DNA of 64,000 bases from Asanoa sp. WMMD1127 (lineage in GTDB: Bacteria; Actinomycetota; Actinomycetes; Mycobacteriales; Micromonosporaceae), in NCBI RefSeq assembly GCF_029626225.1, contig NZ_JARUBP010000001.1, positions 7,626,001 through 7,690,000 on the forward strand, read 5' to 3'. How positions within the stretch are numbered: position 1 is the stretch's first letter; every line of letters starts with the position of its first letter. The notes beneath the pieces are model-generated. The model was given only the letters and a program-made list of their open reading frames with translations, did not search any database and was not told the origin of the DNA. The position numbers and the translations under genes are program-made. Below are positions 9,270 to 16,465 of this stretch, piece after piece.

Positions 9270-10339
9270 TCCTCGTCCACCGTCACGCCCAGGCCCGGGC
9301 CGGTCGGCACCGCCACGTGGCCGCCGTCGAGGACGAAGGGCTCCGTGATGTCGCGGGCGAAGTAGCGGTCGGACGCCGACGTGTCGCCCGGCAGGGTGAA
9401 GTTCGGCAGTGCCGCCAGGGCCACGTTGGCCGCTCGCCCGAGCCCGGTCTCCAGCATGCCGCCGCACCAGACCGGCACGCCGTTGGCCGCGCAGACGTCG
9501 TGCACGCGGCGGGCCTCGAGGTAGCCGCCGACCCGGCCCGGCTTGACGTTGACCACCGACGTCGCGCCGAGGGCGATGGCGTCGGCGGCCGCCCGGGCCG
9601 AGGTGATCGACTCGTCGAGGCAGACCGGGGTGCGGATCAGCGCGGCCAGCGCCGCGTGGCCGCGCAGGTCGTCCTCCGGCAGCGGCTGCTCGATCAGCAG
9701 CAGGTCGAACGGGTCGAGCCGGGCCAGGTGCCGGGCGTCGGCCAGGGTGTACGCGGTGTTCGCGTCCACCTGCAGCAGCAGGTCGTCGCCGAACCGCTCG
9801 CGGACCGCGCGGACGGGCTCGACGTCCCAGCCAGGCTCGATCTTGAGCTTGATCCGCACGTACCCCTGCGTCCGGTAGCCGTCGACCGCGTCCAGCAGCG
9901 CCGGGATCGACGACATGATGCCCACCGAGACGCCCGCGGGCACCGAGGACCGGACCGCGCCGAGGTACGAGCCGAACGACGTGCCGGACACCCGCAGCGA
10001 CAGGTCGAGCAGCGCCGTCAGCACGCCGGCCTTGGCCATCGGGTGGCCCTTGATCCGGCCGAACGCCGCCTCGAGCCGCGGCACGGTGAGCTCGCCGGAC
10101 TTGGCCAGCGCGACCACCTCGGGCATGAGGAAGCGCCGGATCACCTCGGCGGCGCCGTCGACGTGTTCGCTGGAATAGAGCGGCTCCGCCATCGCCACGC
10201 ACTCGCCCCAGCCCTCGGCGGAGTCGCCGGCGGCGCGGACGAGCAGCACGTCACGTGCGGTCTCGGTGCCGAAGGAGGTGCGGAACGGGCTGACCAGGGG
10301 CAGGGCGATGCGGCGGAGTTCGAGACCACGCAGTTTCAA
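9221..10339 (-). CDS. o-Succinylbenzoate synthase / N-succinylamino acid racemase (enolase superfamily, MenC type 2)
   Basis: 372 aa, full length for the family. Catalytic residues are all visible: Lys164 and Lys166 in RIKLKIEPG, metal ligands Asp192 (QVDANTAY), Glu217 (LIEQPLPEDD) and Asp242 (CLDESI), and the second acid/base Lys266 (VVNVKPGRVGG). Members catalyse OSBS in menaquinone synthesis, racemisation of N-succinyl (or N-acyl) amino acids, or both. No other men genes are nearby, but a GNAT acyltransferase lies 11 bp upstream in the same operon. That context favours the racemase role in converting D- to L-amino acids. Confidence 0.88.
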   Translation of the reverse strand: MKLRGLELRRIALPLVSPFRTSFGTETARDVLLVRAAGDSAEGWGECVAMAEPLYSSEHVDGAAEVIRRFLMPEVVALAKSGELTVPRLEAAFGRIKGHPMAKAGVLTALLDLSLRVSGTSFGSYLGAVRSSVPAGVSVGIMSSIPALLDAVDGYRTQGYVRIKLKIEPGWDVEPVRAVRERFGDDLLLQVDANTAYTLADARHLARLDPFDLLLIEQPLPEDDLRGHAALAALIRTPVCLDESITSARAAADAIALGATSVVNVKPGRVGGYLEARRVHDVCAANGVPVWCGGMLETGLGRAANVALAALPNFTLPGDTSASDRYFARDITEPFVLDGGHVAVPTGPGLGVTVDEDYLTEITTGTEWLPLS

Positions 10340-10350
10340 GGAGCGTTCCT

Positions 10351-11202
10351 TTACTCGGCTTCCATGACGTACCAGCCGTCACGGGCCATGCCCGCGATGC
10401 GGTATCCGGAATCGAACGCCGCGCAGAGCGCGTCACCGACCTCTCTCCGCCAGGCGACGGCGAGCGGCGGGTCGGTGCCCCGCATGGCCTCGATGTCCAA
10501 GGGCACGGCGACCAGCAGCGGCCGGCCGTCGTGCACCGCCTTGCCGGGGCTGGGCCGGCCGAAGTCGTCGCGGGCGAGGGCCACCTCGGCGCCGGCCGCG
10601 TACACCGCCTGCATGTTGATCTCGCGGGTGTCGCCGGCCGCCGCGGCGATCGCCTCGGGCGAGGCCACGTCCCACTGGATGTAGAGGCGGTCGCTGGTGG
10701 CGTCGCCGGCGTTGATGCCGTCGGTCATCCGCCCGTAGAAGTCAGGCAGGTATTTCACCGCCCGCGCGCCGAGCTTGTGCAGGTTGAAGTAGGCGTTGCG
10801 GCGGACCAGCGGGTCGAACGTCCAGTGCACCGACTCGATGCGCCGGTCGAGCGCCCAGGCGCGCTGGTGCAGCTTGATGGCGTGCCCGGCGCCGCGACTC
10901 TGCGTGTCGGGGTCGACGCCCGTGATGTGCGAGTGCAGGTGGTCGATGCCGAAGAAGGCGACGGCGGCGCCGACCAGCACCCCCTCCCGGAAGGCGCCCA
11001 CCACATAGTTCCCGGCGTACGACAGCGCGCGCATCATCCGCGCGTCGAGCAGCTGGTTGGGCGAGTCCGTGCGCCAGATCCTGCCGAACAGCTGGGCCAC
11101 CTGCTCGTGCGCGGCGGGGTCACGGAGCTCCCGCACGGTGATTCCCAGCCGGGCCGCGGCGGCGGTCGCGACCTGTTGTGCCTCCGCGATCAGCTCGTCC
11201 AC
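10351..11202 (-). CDS. GNAT-family N-acyltransferase partnered with the racemase
   Basis: 283 aa, GTG start at 11202 preceded by GGGAGG. The GNAT core spans about residues 20-160: VREL at strand 1, AFFGIDHLHSHITGVDPDTQSRGAGHAIKLHQRAWA with the acyl-CoA loop QSRGAG, and VHWTFDPLVRRNAYFNLHKLGA with the Asn/Tyr motif typical of N-succinyltransferases. A C-terminal extension of about 110 aa contains PLLVAVPLDIEAM. Homologues adjacent to NSAR/OSBS genes succinylate D-amino acids so that the racemase can invert them. A desuccinylase would complete the route but is not in this window. Confidence 0.8.
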   Translation of the reverse strand: MDELIAEAQQVATAAAARLGITVRELRDPAAHEQVAQLFGRIWRTDSPNQLLDARMMRALSYAGNYVVGAFREGVLVGAAVAFFGIDHLHSHITGVDPDTQSRGAGHAIKLHQRAWALDRRIESVHWTFDPLVRRNAYFNLHKLGARAVKYLPDFYGRMTDGINAGDATSDRLYIQWDVASPEAIAAAAGDTREINMQAVYAAGAEVALARDDFGRPSPGKAVHDGRPLLVAVPLDIEAMRGTDPPLAVAWRREVGDALCAAFDSGYRIAGMARDGWYVMEAE

Positions 11203-11460
11203 CCAGCCTCCCGTTGTGCAGACCGAATCCTAACTTCAACAGGTGAACCGGCTTCGTGTCGAGGCAACCGTCGGTAATTGATGGTTTTCTTTGCGTTGCG
11301 GTGCCGGCGGCAAGCCGCTCATTACGCGTACTTTCGCCGAAAGAGTGCAAAACGGATCTTCGATCTGGCGGCCTGAACGCAGCTTAAGGCATGATTGTTA
11401 CTGCCCGGTATGTGCGTGGGTAAGAACATCGGTGGGGAATCCTCGGCCTTGGAGGTGACC

Positions 11461-12390
11461 ATGCCGGAGCGGATCTCGGTGACGCTGCCCGACGGCGTGC
11501 GACTGCACGTCGAGATCACCGGGCCTGACGACGCGCCGGTCACCGTCATCCTGCTGCACGGTTGGACGCTGGACACCCGCACGTGGCACCGCCAGCTGAC
11601 CGGCCTGCCCGACGCGCTCGACCTGCCGGTGCGGATCGTGGCGTACGACGCCCGCGGCCACGGCCGCTCCGACGGCACCACCCGCTCGGGCGCCAACCTC
11701 GCGCAACTCGGCGACGACCTGGCCGAGGTGATCTCCACGGTCGCCCCGACGGGCCCGATCGTGCTGGCCGGCCACTCACTCGGCGGCATGACGATCATGG
11801 AGTTCGCGCACGGGCACCCGCTGTTCTTCGCGACCCGCGTGGCCGGCCTGGTCTTCATCTCGACCACGGCCGAGGGCCACACCCACACGGTGTACGGCCT
11901 GAGCCCCCGCATCACCGGCCTCATCCGCACCGTGGAAACCACCGGCGCCGGCATCCTCGCCCGCGGCGGCTCGTGGCGGGTCCACCGCTACCTGCTGCGG
12001 GCGCTGGCCCCGTCGCTGCGCTGGCTGCTCTTCGGCGACCGGTGCACCCCGGAGGACCTGATCCTCACGACGGCCGCCGTGGCGCGGGTGCAGCTGCTGG
12101 CCATCGGCGCGTTCCGCTCCTCGGTCGGCGAGCAGCAACGGCTGGCCACCCTGCGCGCCCTCGGCGACGTGCCCGCGGCGGCCCTGGTCGGCGACCGCGA
12201 CCGGCTCACCCCGCCGGCCTGCGCCGAGTCGATCGCCGCCGCCCTGCCGACCGCCGACCTCACCATCTGCCCGGGCGCCGGCCACATGCTGATGCTCGAA
12301 CGCCCCGCCATCGTCACGGCGGCGCTGGCCGAGGTCATCCGCACCGCCATGGGCGAGCCCAGCGACACCGCCGACCTCCAGGCGGCCTAG
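11461..12390 (+). CDS. Alpha/beta-hydrolase
   Basis: 309 aa. The ATG at 11461 has GGAGGTGACC directly before it; the frame is open upstream but without a ribosome site. Fold motifs are LLHGWTLDTRTW (oxyanion-hole HG), YDARGHGRSDG, the nucleophile elbow AGHSLGG near residue 105, Asp in VGDRDRLTPP, and His in PGAGHMLMLERP. A helical cap lies between about 150 and 215. No signal peptide. It could be an esterase, haloperoxidase-like or lactonase enzyme; the substrate cannot be told. It is divergent from the GNAT/racemase operon across about 250 bp. Confidence 0.88.
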   Translation: MPERISVTLPDGVRLHVEITGPDDAPVTVILLHGWTLDTRTWHRQLTGLPDALDLPVRIVAYDARGHGRSDGTTRSGANLAQLGDDLAEVISTVAPTGPIVLAGHSLGGMTIMEFAHGHPLFFATRVAGLVFISTTAEGHTHTVYGLSPRITGLIRTVETTGAGILARGGSWRVHRYLLRALAPSLRWLLFGDRCTPEDLILTTAAVARVQLLAIGAFRSSVGEQQRLATLRALGDVPAAALVGDRDRLTPPACAESIAAALPTADLTICPGAGHMLMLERPAIVTAALAEVIRTAMGEPSDTADLQAA

Positions 12391-12448
12391 GGTCTGTCGC
12401 GGCTAGGAGTGGCGTGACCCGTGCGGAAAGCTGTCCGCCGAAGCGGCA

Positions 12449-12700
12449 TTCGTGCTCATGCACAGCACCCCGCTCGGGCCGGCGTCGTGGGACCCGGTCG
12501 CGCACCGCCTCCGCGCCGCCGGCTTCGTCGTGCCGTCACTGCGCTCGGTGGGCGCCGTTCATTCGGACGGTGGTGTCGCTGGCGCGTGTGGCCATGCCGC
12601 TTGGGCGCCACGTGGCGCTCGTGCGCACGGCAACGCGGGCCTGTTCGTCTCGGCCGTCGTTTCCGATGCCGTCTCGCACAGTTGGTCGACCCGGATGCCG
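12449..12700 (+). pseudogene. N-terminal remnant of an alpha/beta-hydrolase
   Basis: Starts FVLMHSTPLGPASWDPVAHRL, AAGFVVPSLRS, as in a family of small actinobacterial hydrolases. It then continues in a second frame (PFIRTVVSLARVAMPLGRHVALV) and returns to the first with AHGNAGLFVSAVVSDAV. The last piece is the nucleophile-elbow region, with Gly where Ser is expected. The C-terminal half is absent. Two frame changes and the lost nucleophile show decay. Confidence 0.6.
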
Positions 12701-12841
12701 CCGCCAACCGCCCCTCAGCCTTACGCCGGGCCGCGGGCGGCTGAGGTGACCGAAGCCGGCGAGTCGCCGCTCCCATGCAGAGCGCTGGCTCGAGACCGAG
12801 CGCCCAGAGACCTTTCCGGGTCCGGATCTAGGTAAATAAAT

Positions 12842-12855
12842 GTCGCCATAGGAGC
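12842..12855 (+). repeat. Left target-site duplication of the first IS481 element
   Basis: GTCGCCATAGGAGC, identical to 14163-14176 and directly abutting the element end. A 14-bp duplication is within the range known for the IS481 family. Confidence 0.85.
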
Positions 12856-14162
12856 TGTCATGTCCCGGGAGATGTGTCAAGGGTGTGTCCCGGTTGATGT
12901 GTCACGGTTTTGATGTTGGTTGGGTTGGTTATAGGGGGACGTAGGTTTTGCCGGGGGTCAGGGTGGCGGTGCCGATGGGGTGGCCGTCGGGGTCGTAGAT
13001 GGTGGCGTGGCCGTTGTGGCGGATGACGGTCAGGGTTTGGCCGAGACGGGCTATGCCGACGCCGATGCGGTGGGAGCCGGCGTTGATTTTTCCGTAGTCG
13101 GTGACGCGGCAGCGGTGGACGGTGGCGTCGGTCTGGATGGGCAGGGCGGCGGGTCCGCCGTGGCGGGTCGCGGAGGTCCAGGCGTGGTGTGGGGTGGTGC
13201 GGCGGGCGAGGGCGCAGTGGGCCCGTCGGGTGTTGTAGTAGTCGCGGTAGTCGTCGAGTAGGCGTTGGAGCTGCGCGATGGTGGTCGGGATGCGGTGGTG
13301 GGTGAGCCATTTCTTGAGGGTTTGGTGGTGGCGCTCGACCTTCCCGCAGGTTTGTGGGTGGTAGGGGCTTGAGTGGATCAATCGGGTGCCCCAGCCGTTG
13401 AGCGTGGACGCGAACTGTGACGCTGCGGTGGTGGCGGAGGACCAGGTGTTGGTGAACGCGGCGCCGTTGTCGCAGAGCACGATCGCGGGTGGTCCGTGCT
13501 GGTTGGCGGCGGCGGTGATCGCGGTGATCGCGGCGGCGGCGGTCTCGCCGGTGGCGGCGGTGCAGGCGACCAGCATCCGGGTGCAGTCGTCGAGGACGTC
13601 GAAGACGACCGCGTTGCGGCCACCGGTCAGGGCGACGACGGTCGCGTCGATCTGGTAGCGGTCGCGGGGTTGGGCGAACGCGAATCGCCGCCACGAGCTG
13701 CGAGGCCGTTTGGCGGGGTTCGCGTCGAGCAGGCCGTGGCGGGACAGGACCCGGTTGATCGTGGACCGCGACGGCACCGACCATGGTGCTCTGATATCGG
13801 CCGCGATCCGGGTCAGGGCGTCGCGGATGTAGTCCGCGCCGTTGTCCGGGGCGAGGTCGGCACGTAACTTGCGGATCCACGCGTCGAGGTCCGGGCCGGC
13901 CATGCCCGGGCTGTGGTGTGGGCGGCGGGACCGTTCTCGCCACGCCCCTTCGGCGGCCACGCGGGCCTTGTGTCGGTAGAACGTCCGCGTCGTGACGCCA
14001 TTCTCACGGCACCACCGCGCCACATTGTCGATCTTCACGCCAGCGGCCAGGACCGCGTCCATCGCGTTCAGCATTTGACGCCGTATCGCCATCCCTGGCA
14101 GTCAACCCGGTGTGACACATCTACCGGGACATCAAGTGCGACAGATGTCATGGGACTGAAGA
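12856..14162 (-). mobile_element. IS481-family insertion sequence, 1307 bp, apparently intact
   Basis: One transposase gene fills the element. Each end carries two tandem copies of a roughly 20-bp repeat. On the left these are TGTCCCGGGAGATGTGTCAA (12861-12880) and TGTCCCGGTTGATGTGTCAC (12886-12905). On the right the inverted inner copy is at 14112-14131 (19 of 20 identical to the left inner copy), and a more diverged outer copy reaches about 14162. A 14-bp direct repeat flanks the element exactly. Confidence 0.88.
12929..14092 (-). CDS. IS481-family transposase (DDE)
   Basis: 387 aa, uninterrupted. An N-terminal helix-turn-helix (VARWCRENGVTTRTFYRHKARV) is followed by the RNase H-like catalytic core. 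The core has Asp in RYQIDATVVAL, Asp in IVLCDNGAAF, and Glu in YHPQTCGKVERHHQTLKKWL, together giving DDE spacing typical of IS481/IS3-like enzymes. A C-terminal extension of about 90 aa has the Mu-type beta-barrel look (RCRVTDYGKINAGSHRIGVG...). With intact ends and target duplication, the element may still be mobile. Confidence 0.92.
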   Translation of the reverse strand: MAIRRQMLNAMDAVLAAGVKIDNVARWCRENGVTTRTFYRHKARVAAEGAWRERSRRPHHSPGMAGPDLDAWIRKLRADLAPDNGADYIRDALTRIAADIRAPWSVPSRSTINRVLSRHGLLDANPAKRPRSSWRRFAFAQPRDRYQIDATVVALTGGRNAVVFDVLDDCTRMLVACTAATGETAAAAITAITAAANQHGPPAIVLCDNGAAFTNTWSSATTAASQFASTLNGWGTRLIHSSPYHPQTCGKVERHHQTLKKWLTHHRIPTTIAQLQRLLDDYRDYYNTRRAHCALARRTTPHHAWTSATRHGGPAALPIQTDATVHRCRVTDYGKINAGSHRIGVGIARLGQTLTVIRHNGHATIYDPDGHPIGTATLTPGKTYVPL

Positions 14163-14176
14163 GTCGCCATAGGAGC
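14163..14176 (+). repeat. Right target-site duplication of the first IS481 element
   Basis: GTCGCCATAGGAGC, the same 14 bases as at 12842-12855. Removing the element and one copy restores a site flanked by the imperfect arms 12825-12842 and 14176-14193. Confidence 0.85.
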
Positions 14177-14388
14177 ATTCCTTTACCAAGATCTCGAGCG
14201 TTTGCCCGCGCGGCGGCGTGTCGTGTACGACGCGCCGCTGTTTTGGGTGCCGCCCAGAATGACGAGCAACGTTTCGAACAGACCCGGACGCCAGAAGACC
14301 TCCTCGATGGCGGCATGGCCACGATCCGGGACTATCACGCCGCGCCCTTGTAGGTGCCGCATCATGCGGCTTCGAGAGGAGCGCAGCC

Positions 14389-14609
14389 ATGTCCCGGACT
14401 GACAAGGACCGACCCCACCGCGCGCGCCGCGACGACCCTCGGCGCCGCTGGTGCGACTCTCCGCCGCGCTGGTTCGTCAACGCCAGCTGGACCGCGCCGG
14501 ACCGGCTCGGTGTGCGCCTGGCGGCCGCGAGGCGATCGCCGCGCATCGCGCCGGCCGTGAGCCCGATGCGGAGCCGTCGACCGACCAGCACCGCCACGGT
14601 GCGCCCTAG
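14389..14609 (+). pseudogene. Small Arg-rich protein gene with a one-base frameshift
   Basis: GAGGAG lies 7 nt before the ATG. The first frame reads MSRTDKDRPHRARRDDPRRR and on to WTAPDRLGVRLA (about 45 aa). A shift then leads into REAIAAHRAGREPDAEPSTD and QHRHGAP, ending at TAG 14607-14609. One extra G near 14520 would join them into a protein of about 73 aa. The start resembles small actinobacterial proteins beginning M(S/A)RTDKDRP, whose function is unknown to me. The stop codon lies in the 6-bp target duplication of the second IS481 element. In the 212 bp between the first IS and this ATG no gene was recognised. Confidence 0.5.
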
Positions 14610-15576
14610 TTGTAATCACCAGGAGCGTTGTTGACGCGGGTGATGGGTGGTTTGCCGGCAAGGGCGGTGTGTCCGCGGTGGTGGTTGTAGGTGTGTAGCC
14701 ATGAGGGTAGGGCGTCGGCGCGGTCTTGGTTGGTGGTGAAGGGTCGGGCGTAGATCCATTCGTCGCACATGGTGCGGTTGAAGCGTTCGGCTTTTCCGTT
14801 GGTTTGGGGTCGGTAGCGGCGGGTGAACCGGGCTTGGGCGCCGAGGTCGGTCAGGGCTTGGTGCCAGGCGCGGCCGCGGCGGTAGGCCAGGGCGTTGTCG
14901 GTCATGACCCGTTGGATGTGGGTGATGCCCAGGGCGGCGAAGTGGGCGGCGGCGCGGTGGAGGAACGCGGCGCAGGTCCCGGTCTTCTCGTCGGGGTGGA
15001 TCTCGGCGTAGGCCAGGCGGGTGTGGTCGTCGATGGCGGCGTGGACGTACTCGTAGCCAACGCGTCCGTGGCACGGGCGCGGCGGTGTTCGAGGCTGTCT
15101 CGGCCCAGGGTGCGCCAGCCGCCGCCGTCGCGGAGCCGGCCGATCTTCTTGACGTCGACGTGGATGAGCTCGCCGGGGTGGTCGCGTTCGTAGCGGCGGA
15201 TGAGTTCGCCGGTGGGCCGGTCGAGCCAGGACAGCCGGTGCAGGTTGTGTCGTCGTAGGACGGCGTGGATGGTCGAGGCCGGCATCTCCAGCAGTGGTGC
15301 CAGGCGGGCCGGGCCCAGCTTGTGTTCGGTGCGGAGCTGGCAGATCCGGGCTTCGATATCGGGTGGGGTCTTGCCGGTCAGTCGATGCGCGGTGCTAGGC
15401 CGATCGTGCAGGCCCGCGTCGCCCTCGGCCCGCCAGCGGGCCAACCATTTGTAGCCAGTGGTGCGGGAACAGCCGAGTTCTTTGACAACATGCGCGACGG
15501 GGCGGCCCTCGACCACGACACGCGTGATCAGCAGCCGTCGACCGTGCAGGGTCAGACGGGCATTACGGTGGGCCAT
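14606..15576 (-). pseudogene. IS481-family transposase, frameshifted
   Basis: From ATG 15576 the reading frame encodes an HTH half (VVKELGCSRTTGYKWLARWR) and the start of the catalytic core (ELIHVDVKKIGRLRDGGGW). About 1 base is missing near 15060: the frame should continue GYEYVHAAIDDHTRLAYAEI but shifts. The rest (MTDNALAYRRGRAW, RRYRPQTNGKAERFNRTMCDEW) is intact in the other frame and ends with TAG formed by the flanking target sequence. No slippery heptamer is visible at the join, so programmed frameshifting is unlikely. Confidence 0.85.
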
Positions 15577-15684
15577 GAAGACCTCCGGTTCCGGGATGTG
15601 GGCGTCAGCACCTCACACCTCGCCGGAGGTCTTCGTTCCGATCAAGCCACCACGCCGTTGTCAACAACGCTCATGGTCACTACA
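14611..15684 (-). mobile_element. IS481-family insertion sequence, 1074 bp, with disrupted transposase
   Basis: The left end TGTAATCACCAGGAGCGTTG and the inverted right end TGTAGTGACCATGAGCGTTG match at 16 of 20 positions and continue TTGAC. CCTAGT is duplicated on both sides (14605-14610 and 15685-15690). The CTAG-centred target and roughly 1.1-kb size fit IS481 proper. The inserted copy split a small gene from a TetR gene without damaging either stop codon. Confidence 0.9.
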
Positions 15685-15685
15685 C

Positions 15686-16384
15686 CTAGTGCGACGTCCA
15701 GCCCTGCTGGCGTAGGCGTTCGATGCCGTCCAGGAGCAGGTCGAGGGCGAACTCGAACTCGAACTGGTCGTCGCAGCCCGACCCCACCACCGAGGTGTCG
15801 TCGTGGGCCGCGGCGCCGGCGATGGCGGCCAGGTGCGGGAACCGGGCCGCGGCCTCGGCCGGGAAACCCGTTGGCGGTGAAGGATCCGTGGTGCCGGAGC
15901 GGCCGGCGCGGCGGTTGGTGTCGAAGAGCTCCTGGCTGAAGCCCAGCATCCGCGAGCCCATCGCGTGCATGACGTGGTGGGCCAGGTCCGTGGAGAAGCC
16001 GCCGTCGCGCAGGGCGCCGACCATCGAGTCGAGGTAGTCCAGGATCGCCGGCGTCGCGTCGAGTCGCGCCTCGATGGCCAGCGGCGCCCAGGGGTGGCGC
16101 AGCAGCACGGTGCGGGCCGACAGGATGCGCCGGCGGACCACCGACTTCCAGTCGGGACCGGGCCGCAGGGGCTCGATCTCGCCGACGACCACGTCGATCA
16201 TGCCGTCGAGCAGCTCGTCCTTGTTGGCCACGTGCTTGTAGAGCGCCATCGGGACCACGCCCAGCTCGTGCGCGAGCTTGCGCATGCTGAGCGACTCGAT
16301 CCCCGCCTGGTCGGCCAGCGCGACCGCGGCCCGCAGAACGCGGTCCGTGCTCAGCGGGGTCCGGTTCACCGTCTCAGCCTTCAC
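15686..16384 (-). CDS. TetR-family transcriptional repressor of the adjacent oxidoreductase
   Basis: 232 aa. HTH at about residues 14-55: VALADQAGIESLSMRKLAHELGVV followed by PMALYKHVANKDELLDGM, then a TetR_C-type ligand domain. The GTG at 16384 is preceded at 6 nt by TAAGGT, so translation is probably leaderless. The gene is divergent from the MDR oxidoreductase, and two copies of a 17-bp palindrome fill the shared promoter, which makes repression of both genes likely. The stop codon lies in the CCTAGT duplication left by the neighbouring IS481 element; the protein seems undamaged. Confidence 0.9.
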   Translation of the reverse strand: MKAETVNRTPLSTDRVLRAAVALADQAGIESLSMRKLAHELGVVPMALYKHVANKDELLDGMIDVVVGEIEPLRPGPDWKSVVRRRILSARTVLLRHPWAPLAIEARLDATPAILDYLDSMVGALRDGGFSTDLAHHVMHAMGSRMLGFSQELFDTNRRAGRSGTTDPSPPTGFPAEAAARFPHLAAIAGAAAHDDTSVVGSGCDDQFEFEFALDLLLDGIERLRQQGWTSH

Positions 16385-16401
16385 AGGGGAACCTTAACCG
16401 C

Positions 16402-16449
16402 TTGACAGGTGTACGGCGTACACCTAGCCTCGGGTGTACGCCGTACACC
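16402..16449 (+). promoter_or_regulatory. Promoter with two TetR-type operators
   Basis: TTGACA (16402-16407), a 17-bp spacer and TAGCCT (16425-16430) form a promoter for the oxidoreductase. The spacer is itself the perfect palindrome GGTGTACGGCGTACACC (16408-16424, central G aside). A second copy, GGTGTACGCCGTACACC, covers 16433-16449, over the start point. Binding would block polymerase twice. Confidence 0.85.
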
Positions 16450-16465
16450 ACCCCCGGGAGGGACC

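Noticed and set aside
9221-10339. Assignment as the menaquinone gene menC without qualification
   Set aside because: No other men genes are in the window and the GNAT partner suggests a racemase role; sequence alone cannot separate the two activities.
14902-15576. Programmed frameshifting in the second IS481 transposase
   Set aside because: No slippery sequence is visible at the join and IS481 transposases are normally encoded in one frame; a simple deletion explains it.
15686-16384. Loss of the TetR C-terminus through IS insertion
   Set aside because: The target duplication recreates the TAG stop exactly, so the product is complete.
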